Shown here: one piece after another, positions 7,611 to 14,638 of the stretch
How the letters are laid out: every line of letters starts with the position of its first letter
How positions within the stretch are numbered: position 1 is the first letter of the stretch
From: Aliishimia sp045106335
Lineage (GTDB): Bacteria > Pseudomonadota > Alphaproteobacteria > Rhodobacterales > Rhodobacteraceae
Assembly: GCA_045106335.1 (NCBI GenBank)
Contig: JBGCEM010000090.1
Span: forward strand, 1 to 17,469
Direction of reading: 5' to 3'
DNA: 17,469 bases
Program-made: the position numbers and the translations under genes
The notes under the pieces: generated by a model
Seen by the model: the letters and a program-made list of their open reading frames with translations, nothing else
What the model was told of the DNA's origin: nothing
Databases searched by the model: none

Positions 7611-7635
7611 GGAGGGCGTGACCCTCACGCCTTCC
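7611..7635. terminator. 11-bp stem-loop after peroxidase 1, possible weak terminator
   Basis: GGAGGGCGTGA, loop CCC, TCACGCCTTCC: an 11-bp stem with one imperfect pair, fully paired in plus-strand RNA through a G-U. It lies 17 bases after the peroxidase 1 stop on the minus strand. No run of T follows on that strand, so intrinsic termination is doubtful; transcript stabilisation or protein binding fit as well. Confidence 0.4.
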
Positions 7636-7651
7636 CAATGCTTTTGACCAA

Positions 7652-9346
7652 TCAGCTTTTCATCAATCCAGCTGCGCGGAAGAACGCTGGCAAACTATCG
7701 ACAATTTGACCGTTTGGGCGTGGTCCATCTACGGGATGCCAGCGCCCTTCGATAGAGCCGGTTTTGTGCCAATAACTGTCGGAATCATGGATAACCAAAC
7801 CACACAGCGTTCCGGCAATCAAATGCGTGCCCAACGGCCCTAGCCTTTGACCACGATGCATGACTTCGGCTTCCTTCAGAACATAGAACCATAGCGGCGT
7901 CTCATCATCGAAATTTGCCTCATCCACAATGCTCCCGGTGGTGCCGCTCTTGAGTTGTGCCTTGGTCAGCATGGGCACGTCGAAGCCATACGTGTTTTTC
8001 AGCTTGTCGGCGCAGGCCTGAGCAGACGGGACATTCATTCGAAATCCGCGCCGTAGATTGCGGGCGATTAAGTTGCGCCGTAAAGTCTTTTCTTCGTCGG
8101 TGTCCCCCTCTTTGTCCTCGTTCTGCATATTGGTCAGGGGTAACGCCACTTTCGTGTCAATTAATCGAGCAACACGATCAGGCCGCGTTGCGTTGGCCGT
8201 CACGAGGCGTGTGAAGTCACCGACCCAGTTGGCGGGAAGTTTCGTTGAAGCACCGAACATCGGCGGACTGCCATTTGCGGTGAAGGCAAAAAACAGCTCG
8301 AACGAAGCCAGATCGCCATTCCCGTTCTTGTCGCGCCCGAACCGGTCATTCCAATCATAGCCGGGGCGTACCATTGAGTGTCCAAACCGGAAGGCCGCGA
8401 CCGAGAATTCAAGCGGCATCGGCATGCCGTGATCCAGATCGCACTGCCCTAGAAAATCACCATAAAGCACGGCACCTGACTGAATCACGTCCCTCAAAGC
8501 GACAGGGTCACACAAGCTGGGTAGGTAGATGTTCATGATCATCCATTGGTAGGTCCATTGCATGGCCTGGCGCGCATTTTCGAACACGGCTGTGGTGCTG
8601 AGGCCCGGATTGTTGGCGCGAATGGCATCCACCATCGTGTTGTGCAGGCGCAGGAAGGCCATGTGCACCTGAGAGATGAAGAGGTTTTCATCGTTGCGAT
8701 TGTCACCGATCAGGGCGCGCGACAGGTTTGGGTTGCCGTCTGAGTCGAGAAACAGGCCCTTGTGGTCGTCGGGCAGCGCATCCAGATCCGTTTGCGTGAC
8801 CTCCTGCCCGAAGACACGCTCCAGCCGCAAAAGATCCGCTGCGCGGTCCGTGGGGAATTCCGCAACAAACTTTGTATTTGGATCCGGAAAGGCCAGCCGC
8901 ATCTTGGCAGGATCCGCCGGAAATCGCATGGTGGCCATCAATTTGTTCAGCGTTGGGTTGCTTGAGAGCGTTTGCGGGCCATACAGACTGTCTAGGTCCA
9001 GTTGCCCGGTACGTTGGTTCTTGATGGCTGCAAGTACGACGGCTCGGTCCTGCGGGTCTATGGGTCCGATATTGTCTGTGACAGTTGGATCAATATCCAC
9101 CTGGTTGGTGATGTCATGATCAATGAACTGCCCAAGATAGGTGAAGATGGGCGGTAAGGCGCCATCGGTCGGATCGCTTGCCCGTCCAACCATATTCGCG
9201 AACAACTCGCCAAGATGGTCTTCGGTGTTCTCGTTGAAATCTGGGGTTGGCGCGTCAGGGAAAAAGTATCCGAAACTTGTGCACTCCTCAGGGTTGATAT
9301 GCGCCGGAAGGGTCGCGTTTTTCCCGTGTGTCGAAGCTGTTAACAT
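7652..9346 (-). CDS. Animal-type haem peroxidase 1 (peroxidase-cyclooxygenase superfamily)
   Basis: 564 residues; the ATG follows AGGAGG by 5 bases. The distal side is TYLGQFIDHDIT (69-80), with distal His77, the adjacent Asp78 as calcium ligand, and Asp76 at the position that forms a haem ester in myeloperoxidase (MPO Asp94). GDNRNDEN (214-221) gives the catalytic Arg217 and Glu220, matching MPO Arg239 and Glu242. The proximal His323 is in FRFGHSMVRPGY. All key haem-site residues are therefore present. Such enzymes use H2O2 to oxidise halides, phenols or other substrates. A 12-residue EF-hand-like loop (DKNGNGDLASFE, 339-350) follows the proximal site. No signal peptide or RTX repeats are seen, so the route of any export is unclear. 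It is the last gene of an operon with the beta-barrel protein, 78 bases after it. Confidence 0.88.
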   Translation of the reverse strand: MLTASTHGKNATLPAHINPEECTSFGYFFPDAPTPDFNENTEDHLGELFANMVGRASDPTDGALPPIFTYLGQFIDHDITNQVDIDPTVTDNIGPIDPQDRAVVLAAIKNQRTGQLDLDSLYGPQTLSSNPTLNKLMATMRFPADPAKMRLAFPDPNTKFVAEFPTDRAADLLRLERVFGQEVTQTDLDALPDDHKGLFLDSDGNPNLSRALIGDNRNDENLFISQVHMAFLRLHNTMVDAIRANNPGLSTTAVFENARQAMQWTYQWMIMNIYLPSLCDPVALRDVIQSGAVLYGDFLGQCDLDHGMPMPLEFSVAAFRFGHSMVRPGYDWNDRFGRDKNGNGDLASFELFFAFTANGSPPMFGASTKLPANWVGDFTRLVTANATRPDRVARLIDTKVALPLTNMQNEDKEGDTDEEKTLRRNLIARNLRRGFRMNVPSAQACADKLKNTYGFDVPMLTKAQLKSGTTGSIVDEANFDDETPLWFYVLKEAEVMHRGQRLGPLGTHLIAGTLCGLVIHDSDSYWHKTGSIEGRWHPVDGPRPNGQIVDSLPAFFRAAGLMKS

Positions 9347-9351
9347 GTGTT

Positions 9352-9357
9352 CCTCCT
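9352..9357 (-). promoter_or_regulatory. Strong ribosome binding site of peroxidase 1
   Basis: AGGAGG on the minus strand, 5 bases before the ATG at 9346. It is the strongest Shine-Dalgarno match in Block B and supports high translation of this peroxidase. Confidence 0.65.
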
Positions 9358-9424
9358 ATTGAGTTCTTTTGGCTGCAAAGAGGGTCATCCGCGCACAAAG
9401 CGTGGCAGACGGCCGAAATTCCGA

Positions 9425-10369
9425 TCAAAATGAAAGGCCCAAACCCATCGAAATCTTGTCGGATTCGCTTTGGGTCGGTGTCTCACCATTCTCATAGCTC
9501 AGGCGCAAAACCGCATTGCTGTCGTCATCCAGCGCCCAGTTAATGCCCACCGTAACCAGTTCCGTGCTTGGCGCGGTGCCTATGACATCTTCGAAGGCCT
9601 GGTATTCCGCATCGAACGACATCCGTTCCAACGGGCCCTCAACAAAGCCAGCCTTTGCAAGCAATCGGATCCCGGCATAAAGACGATTATCTTCGCCAAG
9701 AAACTCCGCTCGCCCATCGGCGTCGGCAACATGCTGGAATTGCAATTCCGCGACCGGACGCAGTTCGAAAGCAAAGTTCCCTGTCCTGTAAGGAGCCCCG
9801 GCAAAACCGCGCGTCTCTCCAAACACCTCATAGCGTGCATTGGCCGTAAAGACGCTAAGATCAAAGCCGCTGTCGGTTAACCATCCTACATCTGCCGACA
9901 TATAGAGCGAGCGGATGAGTGCCTTTGGTTTGTAGTTGCCAATCAACCACGCTCCACCCAGTTTAAATCCAATAGTATCCTGGGTTGTTTCGCCGTTCGC
10001 TTTCGCCTGATTGACAACGACACCGAATGCGTAGGACGCGATACTTGGAGAAACACCGGCCGGATTGTCAATTCGGAAGCTTCCAAACAACGCGCCGCGC
10101 AAGGCGAACACCTCATCTGAGGCGACATTATCCTTCAGGTAAGAGAGAACAAATGGGTTTGCGATGCGATCTTTGAGTTCATCACTCGCAGGCGCAATCA
10201 CCGATGCATCATGAAAGGTGCCGCGCAACCGAAACCTCAACGGCGAAACGGTGCGCTTTAGTGGGTCAAATGCTGGAGTGTCTTCCGCAACCGCTTTGCT
10301 GGTTTGCGCGGTGGCGAGTGCGCAGACCATAGCAGCAATGGCGATGCCGTTTTTGAATTCTGTCCACAT
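9425..10369 (-). CDS. Outer-membrane beta-barrel protein with signal peptide
   Basis: 314 residues. The N-terminus is a Sec signal peptide: a short charged start, a hydrophobic core (GIAIAAMVCALATA) and a likely cut after AVA near residue 28. The mature part shows alternating aromatic/polar strands with turns (for example VVNQAKANGETTQDTIGFKL, and the strand pairs near the end) and finishes in GLGLSF, a terminal Phe as used by the BAM complex. The size suits a 12-14-strand barrel. It starts 3 bases after the stop of the small upstream gene, with GGAG 8 bases before the ATG. It may export or import the product or substrate of the peroxidase/YcaO cluster, or anchor a component at the surface. 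The barrel call is good; the cargo is unknown. Confidence 0.75.
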   Translation of the reverse strand: MWTEFKNGIAIAAMVCALATAQTSKAVAEDTPAFDPLKRTVSPLRFRLRGTFHDASVIAPASDELKDRIANPFVLSYLKDNVASDEVFALRGALFGSFRIDNPAGVSPSIASYAFGVVVNQAKANGETTQDTIGFKLGGAWLIGNYKPKALIRSLYMSADVGWLTDSGFDLSVFTANARYEVFGETRGFAGAPYRTGNFAFELRPVAELQFQHVADADGRAEFLGEDNRLYAGIRLLAKAGFVEGPLERMSFDAEYQAFEDVIGTAPSTELVTVGINWALDDDSNAVLRLSYENGETPTQSESDKISMGLGLSF

Positions 10370-10372
10370 CGC

Positions 10373-10636
10373 TCAAACTCCAAACCGGTTTTTGATGAGG
10401 TTCATGACATCACGAACAGTGACACAGGCCTCTGTTTCCTGCGGCGCAAGAGGCGGCACGATGGGCGTTTCGTTCTCAGCAAATTTTGCGGTTAGCGAAA
10501 ATGCCAGGGTCTGTCGCCCTTGCACGCTAAACCCATGGGTGTCCGCCAAAATATGGTCTTTCAGCACGTTCGCAGGCGGCGTTCCGGTTGCCCGCCCAAT
10601 CACGAGTTTGACCAAAAGTTCAATTGTCAGTCGCAT
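10373..10636 (-). CDS. Small protein with weak acyl-carrier-protein-like pattern, first gene of the peroxidase 1 operon
   Basis: 87 residues from ATG 10636 (a GTG at 10648 in the same frame would add four residues; the ATG has GGTGGG about 8 bases before it). The pattern of a helix, a G-F turn, a helix ending KFAE, a Pro-rich loop and a final TVRDVMNLI resembles the helix II to IV order of acyl carrier proteins. The position of the phosphopantetheine Ser (DSL) would read SVQ (residues 37-39), so it could not be primed in the usual way. A single Cys71 lies just before the last helix. Alternatively it is an unrelated small protein or a peptide substrate for the YcaO protein. It is transcribed from the promoter with three 11-bp-spaced repeats and runs into the beta-barrel gene 3 bases later. 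Confidence 0.55.
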   Translation of the reverse strand: MRLTIELLVKLVIGRATGTPPANVLKDHILADTHGFSVQGRQTLAFSLTAKFAENETPIVPPLAPQETEACVTVRDVMNLIKNRFGV

Positions 10637-10691
10637 TAATTTTCCCACCCTTAAAAATTGGATCGACTCGATGGTTCATCCGATCTTGGAC

Positions 10692-10697
10692 ATTAAA
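10692..10697 (-). promoter_or_regulatory. Candidate -10 of the peroxidase 1 operon
   Basis: TTTAAT on the minus strand, 11 bases downstream of the last heptamer of the three-repeat box. The same spacing to ATTAAT occurs at the second operon. No good -35 is present, as expected for promoters where an activator sits on repeats over the -35 region. Confidence 0.5.
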
Positions 10698-10708
10698 AGA
10701 CAGAGTCT

Positions 10709-10737
10709 GTGATAGCTCCGTGAATGGGTTGTGATTG
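10709..10737 (-). promoter_or_regulatory. SARP-type operator: three heptamers at 11-bp period (operon of peroxidase 1)
   Basis: Plus-strand heptamers GTGATAG (10709), GTGAATG (10720) and GTGATTG (10731) are separated by 4-bp spacers, so each starts 11 bases after the last. Direct heptamers with 11-bp period ahead of the -10 are the known operator form of SARP activators. A SARP is encoded in this cluster, and an almost identical box precedes the peroxidase 2 operon. Confidence 0.7.
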
Positions 10738-10748
10738 GCTTTGGATCG

Positions 10749-10777
10749 CTGGGTCGCGGCCGCTAAAATCTGGGTCG
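10749..10777 (+). promoter_or_regulatory. Exact direct repeat CTGGGTCG x2 upstream of the YcaO gene
   Basis: The octamer CTGGGTCG occurs at 10749-10756 and 10770-10777, with starts 21 bases apart (about two helical turns), upstream of a TTGACA. It may bind a regulator of the plus-strand operon. It differs from the GTGA heptamers of the two minus operons. Confidence 0.4.
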
Positions 10778-10799
10778 ACCGCCTTTGCGTTGCTTAACT

Positions 10800-10831
10800 T
10801 TGACACGCTTGCAGGTTAGGCTTGAGATACT
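10800..10831 (+). promoter_or_regulatory. Candidate promoter of the YcaO-SARP operon
   Basis: A perfect TTGACA -35 (10800-10805) is followed after 17 bases by the weak -10 TGAGAT (10823-10828); GATACT overlaps at a 20-base spacing. The start codon of the YcaO gene is about 20 bases further on. Confidence 0.4.
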
Positions 10832-10852
10832 CGTTTTTGAAATACTTGTTGG

Positions 10853-11947
10853 ATGCATACCTTGAACGAATCGGAAAAGAATCTTCGTGCGCTTGCAAGT
10901 CGTTTTTTTGTTAACCGAATTCCGTTCTTCCCGGATTTCTTTTTTTGTGCCGCCTCTGTTCAATCCAAGTATGCTGACCGAATAGACGTCGCTGGTGTTG
11001 GCCGAGAAAGAGAGCAGGCTGTCCGGTCAGCTTATGGGGAAGCCGTTGAAACACTCTCGCAAGATATGCGGAATACTGATCCGATCCTTTCAGCCCAATC
11101 AGATGCAGGTGAATGCCAAGGATGGTTTTCCGACGTCCCGCCCAAATTTCGACAAAGGCAAGTCTGGGCGCAGGGTCACGATACGCAAAACGCGTTCAAG
11201 GTGCCGGCGGTTTGCGTTCTGCGCATGAACAAAAGCACTGATGCAATTCCGCCCATTAGCGAGGGTGCCGCCGCTGGACCAACGCCCGAGTTTGCGAAAC
11301 TTGCTGGCATGTTGGAATTGATCGAGCGCGATAGCGTCGCAAGATGGTGGCATGGCGGTCAACCGGCAAGGAGAATTTCAAATGCCGTTTTTGAGCGCGT
11401 TGGCGAAGCGCCCAGGCAAGTTTTGGTTCTTGATTTGTCGCACGGCTCTTTGGCACCTGTCGTGGCGATGATCTCTTGCTGTCAGCAGACAAAAGACTGT
11501 GTGTTTGCCGCCGCATGCCGCCCAAGTTTCTCTGAGGCCAAATTGGCTGCGCTTCGCGAACTGATCCAATTTGAGGTCGCACAGATTTCAAAGCGTCATA
11601 CCACTCAAGATGCAGCGGTTTACAAGAAACAAGATGAAATCTGTTCAGGCGGCACTATGCTGGACCTCGCGGGGCCATTCAATGACATGTTAGAGACAGC
11701 CCAAGATTTGCCGACAGACCAATCGTCTCGTGTGCTTGAAGTGCTCATGTCACGGGCCAAGCAGCAGAATATTCGAATTGGTTTTGTAGATCTGACGCGG
11801 CGCGAATTCGGGTTATCGGTATTCAAAGCGATGTCGCCGGACCTAGAACCATCACGAACGCAATCCATCAGTCCATCAATCGCGTCACTGCAAAATACGT
11901 GGGGGCCTCCGAACCCAAAGCGTGCAAATGTAGGACTCTATTGGTAG
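10853..11947 (+). CDS. Stand-alone YcaO-domain protein
   Basis: 364 residues. YcaO enzymes use ATP to activate peptide backbone amides, forming azolines, thioamides or amidines in RiPP peptides or ribosomal proteins. YcaO motifs appear in order: AYGEAVETLS (60-69, the ATP/Mg glutamate helix), EGAAAGPTPEFAKLAG (137-152), then LELIERDSVARWW (154-166), the ELIQFE helix (236-241), and VFKAMSPDLEP (323-333) close to the usual C-terminal P-x-LEP. The protein ends GLYW instead of the Pro-rich tail of cyclodehydratases. No ThiF-like/ocin partner, TfuA or SagB-type dehydrogenase is encoded nearby, and no obvious core peptide; the 87-aa and 175-aa proteins are the only small candidates. The start at ATG 10853 has a weak ribosome site. 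The SARP gene follows 71 bases later on the same strand. Family call is firm, reaction open. Confidence 0.85.
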   Translation: MHTLNESEKNLRALASRFFVNRIPFFPDFFFCAASVQSKYADRIDVAGVGREREQAVRSAYGEAVETLSQDMRNTDPILSAQSDAGECQGWFSDVPPKFRQRQVWAQGHDTQNAFKVPAVCVLRMNKSTDAIPPISEGAAAGPTPEFAKLAGMLELIERDSVARWWHGGQPARRISNAVFERVGEAPRQVLVLDLSHGSLAPVVAMISCCQQTKDCVFAAACRPSFSEAKLAALRELIQFEVAQISKRHTTQDAAVYKKQDEICSGGTMLDLAGPFNDMLETAQDLPTDQSSRVLEVLMSRAKQQNIRIGFVDLTRREFGLSVFKAMSPDLEPSRTQSISPSIASLQNTWGPPNPKRANVGLYW

Positions 11948-12018
11948 GAATTTGCGATTTGGTCTGATAACCTGCCCAGATAAACACATTTGGCGGGTGC
12001 CGTTGTGGACGGGGAGCA

Positions 12019-14067
12019 ATGGATTGTTCGTTAAGAATCAGCCTTGAGACGGGCGTAAAAATCATAGACGGTGAACGTTCCGTCACCGAACTGTCAGGGA
12101 AACGCGCAGCTTTAATTGCCGTTATTTCACTTGAGGCACCAAAGCCTGTAGATCGCGATCATCTGGCCAATCTACTTTGGACCAAAGACAATGCGCAATC
12201 GCGAACCAGTTTCCGGCAAGAGCTTTCCAAGCTTCGGCGGACCCTAAGCGATACTGCAGATCTCTTGTTTCGCGAAACCGAATTCGGGTTTCAGCTGAAT
12301 GATAAGGTTGAGGTCGATGTGCTTACGGCGTTAGAGCAAGCCTGTACTGGGCACTTTCCTGAGCTTTTGGCCGAAAACCCTGGTGCGTTGTGCAATATGC
12401 TTCCGGGATTTGAATTCCTAGATCACTCGTTTGCCAGTTGGATGACCTTAAAACGTCAACGGATGCATCAGGACATGGTGGATTTCTTGACGAAATCCCT
12501 TTCGTCATTGGATCCTAAAGATGAAAACAACCTCCGATTTGCGCGCACTCTCAACGTTATGGAGCCGACGCATGAGGCAGCCGTTCGATTCATGATGCTG
12601 CACTATTGCATGCAAGGAGAGACAACGACGGCCCTACGATTATATGAACGACTTTGGCACGAACTTTGGGAGGAATATGAGGTCCGACCGTCCGAGCCTA
12701 CTCAGGATTTGGTTGTCGCCATAAAATCGGGCGAAAGTCTGACGTCATTCCTGCCAAGGATCCCGGCGCCTACGATCGAACAACATGAACAAACCGCACC
12801 TGACCCAGAGATACTTGCCTTAGCCGAAGAACCAGCAACGTGTCTAAATCCCATTATCTGGATTGCTCAGTTTGAAAACTCGTTGCAACGGCCCGAATTT
12901 GAAAAACCGATCAATGGGCTTCGGTTGGATCTTGCCAGTGCTCTAAGCCGGTTTCGCGAATGGAAAGTGATTGATCGAAAAGAGCTCGACCCCGAGACTA
13001 TGGTGCGCAATCCAGGGATTCACAGCTTTATCCTATCTGGTGCTTGTAGCGATGCGGACGAATGCGGGAAAATAATCGTCAACTTCCACGACTGCGATAC
13101 CAAGCAACTTGTTTGGAGCGAGTCGCTTGCATTTTTTGATGCCGATTGGACGCGTTTGAAACGTCGCGCCATTCGGCGCGTTGCTTTGGCAATGAACTTG
13201 CATCTGGCGGCATCACGTATTCAAGCTGTACCTGATTTGGCAGAGATCGACCTTCCTGGCCGTGAGGCGTGGTTACTAGGTCAGACTTTGCTTTTGGAAT
13301 GGCGTCCAGAAAGTGACGACAAGGCCGAACAGATCTTCCGACAACTCTTGCATAACAATCCTCGTTTTGCAGCTGCTCAAACCGGTCTTGCTCAGATACT
13401 GAATTCTCGGCATCATATGCGCCCTGGAACCTATCGCAACCGGAAGGATCATTTGGAGGCCTTGATGCTGTCCAATCAGGCAGTGTCAGTTGATCCACTC
13501 GACTCTCGCGCGCAACTTACGCTTGCCTGGAGTTACGCAATGCTTGGCAATTGGGACATTGCGCTGGCGACGTTCAAAATTGCCTTCGAGCTAAATGAGA
13601 ATGACCCCTGGACCCTTGTATCGGGCGCCTTGGGCTTTTCCTATTGCGGCGACCGTGAAAGCGCGCGCCAATTGGCGGAACTTTTGGCAGAAATCGGTCT
13701 GGGCATTTCGCCTTTGCAATGGGCCTACCACGCTGGCGTGCAATTTATGGAAGGCAATTACGAGGCGGCCGTAGCAGCAGCGGAGCGCGGCACTGGCTCA
13801 ACACCCTATATCGCTGGATGGCATGCCGCGGCTTTGGCTCACATGGGCGAAGTGCAGGCGGCGCAAGAGGTTTTCGGGTCGTTTCTTGATACGATCCGAG
13901 CGGATTGGTATGGAGACGGGCCTGCAGATAATCGTGAAATCACGCAATGGCTTCTCCACTGCTACCCCATTCGAGGATCAGACGATTGGAAGCTGCTGAG
14001 GGATGGATTGGCATTGGCTGGTGGGCCGTATCTTGAGCAATCGCTTGAGATACAGCCCTTAGCGTAG
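12019..14067 (+). CDS. SARP-type regulator: wHTH-BTAD with TolB-like and TPR regions
   Basis: 682 residues. Residues ~1-100 fit an OmpR-like winged helix: SGKRAALIAVI, then RDHLANLLW, then the helix SFRQELSKLRRTL. Residues ~100-236 fit the BTAD helical domain (FARTLNVMEPTHEAAVRFMM, RLYERLWHELWEE). This wHTH-BTAD pair defines SARP activators of secondary-metabolite clusters. Residues ~278-405 resemble the TolB-like segment found in related proteobacterial regulators (IIWIAQFEN, LRLDLASALSRFREWKVIDR). From ~415 on there are TPR-type helix pairs (for example LTLAWSYAMLGNWDIALATF). No membrane segment is seen. It lies 71 bases after the YcaO gene, probably one transcript, and ends 4 bases from the convergent 175-aa gene. 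It is the likely activator of the two peroxidase operons through the three-heptamer boxes. Confidence 0.82.
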   Translation: MDCSLRISLETGVKIIDGERSVTELSGKRAALIAVISLEAPKPVDRDHLANLLWTKDNAQSRTSFRQELSKLRRTLSDTADLLFRETEFGFQLNDKVEVDVLTALEQACTGHFPELLAENPGALCNMLPGFEFLDHSFASWMTLKRQRMHQDMVDFLTKSLSSLDPKDENNLRFARTLNVMEPTHEAAVRFMMLHYCMQGETTTALRLYERLWHELWEEYEVRPSEPTQDLVVAIKSGESLTSFLPRIPAPTIEQHEQTAPDPEILALAEEPATCLNPIIWIAQFENSLQRPEFEKPINGLRLDLASALSRFREWKVIDRKELDPETMVRNPGIHSFILSGACSDADECGKIIVNFHDCDTKQLVWSESLAFFDADWTRLKRRAIRRVALAMNLHLAASRIQAVPDLAEIDLPGREAWLLGQTLLLEWRPESDDKAEQIFRQLLHNNPRFAAAQTGLAQILNSRHHMRPGTYRNRKDHLEALMLSNQAVSVDPLDSRAQLTLAWSYAMLGNWDIALATFKIAFELNENDPWTLVSGALGFSYCGDRESARQLAELLAEIGLGISPLQWAYHAGVQFMEGNYEAAVAAAERGTGSTPYIAGWHAAALAHMGEVQAAQEVFGSFLDTIRADWYGDGPADNREITQWLLHCYPIRGSDDWKLLRDGLALAGGPYLEQSLEIQPLA

Positions 14068-14071
14068 TCTA

Positions 14072-14599
14072 TTATCCACGGCATCCTTTATGCGCGTATT
14101 CGGCCACCACTTTATGGAAATACTCCGGCATTTGGGTATTGAGTGGCTCCGCTCCGGGCGGCAGGAAAACGTCTTCGTAGACACGGGGTGGCGGGTAGTC
14201 ATCCGTCGATGGTTCTGTCGGAAAGGGCTTTCTTAAGTCGATGTCATTGCGCATTTCGTTTTCGTCGATGTAGTCGGCTAAGCTTCTTTCCAAATACCCT
14301 TCAATCATTGGAACCAATTTGTTCAGTGACGCTAAAGAAAAATGGTGTTCTGTTGCGGAACCTTGGTTGAAGACCATCGTGTGGTTGTCTTCCTCACCGA
14401 CAAAGTCACTGAAATCAAGAAGGCCGTTAAAGACCGAAAATTTCGCCCGAAACTGAGAAATGGTAAAGGCGCTTCCGTCAGGGTTTCGAAGCTCACTAGG
14501 GTCCATCAGGGCCAGTTTGATAAACTGCAAGCCAAGATCTTCCTCCGCGCCCTGTATATTTCTGATCGCCTTCGGAATGGGTGAATTTATATTTGCCAA
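14072..14599 (-). CDS. Unrecognised 175-aa protein, last gene of the peroxidase 2 operon
   Basis: Starts with TTG at 14599. GGAGGAG lies 8 bases upstream and makes this start convincing; it is 39 bases after the peroxidase 2 stop. The N-terminal 110 residues are mixed helical (EEDLGLQFIKLALMDPSELR early, a helix LVPMIEGYLERSLADYIDE at ~95-113). A Pro-rich acidic linker follows (about 125-155), then a helix ending in HKGCRG with the only Cys at 173. No signal peptide or membrane segment. The LMDPSELR element faintly recalls leader regions of nitrile-hydratase-type RiPP precursors, and the C-terminal GCRG could be a short modified tail, but there is no clear homology. It may equally be a peroxidase partner protein. 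Function unknown. Confidence 0.65.
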   Translation of the reverse strand: MANINSPIPKAIRNIQGAEEDLGLQFIKLALMDPSELRNPDGSAFTISQFRAKFSVFNGLLDFSDFVGEEDNHTMVFNQGSATEHHFSLASLNKLVPMIEGYLERSLADYIDENEMRNDIDLRKPFPTEPSTDDYPPPRVYEDVFLPPGAEPLNTQMPEYFHKVVAEYAHKGCRG

Positions 14600-14638
14600 A
14601 GTGTATTCTCCTCCGATTTTTGGTTTCGCTTTGGTGAT

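Larger units (their letters stand above)
7364..7651. other. Intergenic region between Block A and Block B with candidate promoter and hairpins
   Basis: No convincing gene. The 7364-7440 end must hold the Block A promoter. On the minus strand two near-identical octamers, CGCCACAA (7418-7425) and CGACACAA (7385-7392), lie 33 bases apart, with TTGATT and AT-rich sequence between them. The other end holds two inverted repeats, listed separately. Short open frames here have no ribosome binding sites and odd composition. Confidence 0.5.

Noticed and set aside
7353..7638. Short minus-strand frames between Blocks A and B
   Set aside because: Overlap the likely promoter, lack ribosome sites and show no protein-like pattern.
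8297..8332. Dockerin domain in peroxidase 1
   Set aside because: Only one EF-hand-like loop is present, in the middle of the peroxidase domain; dockerins have two such loops, usually terminal.
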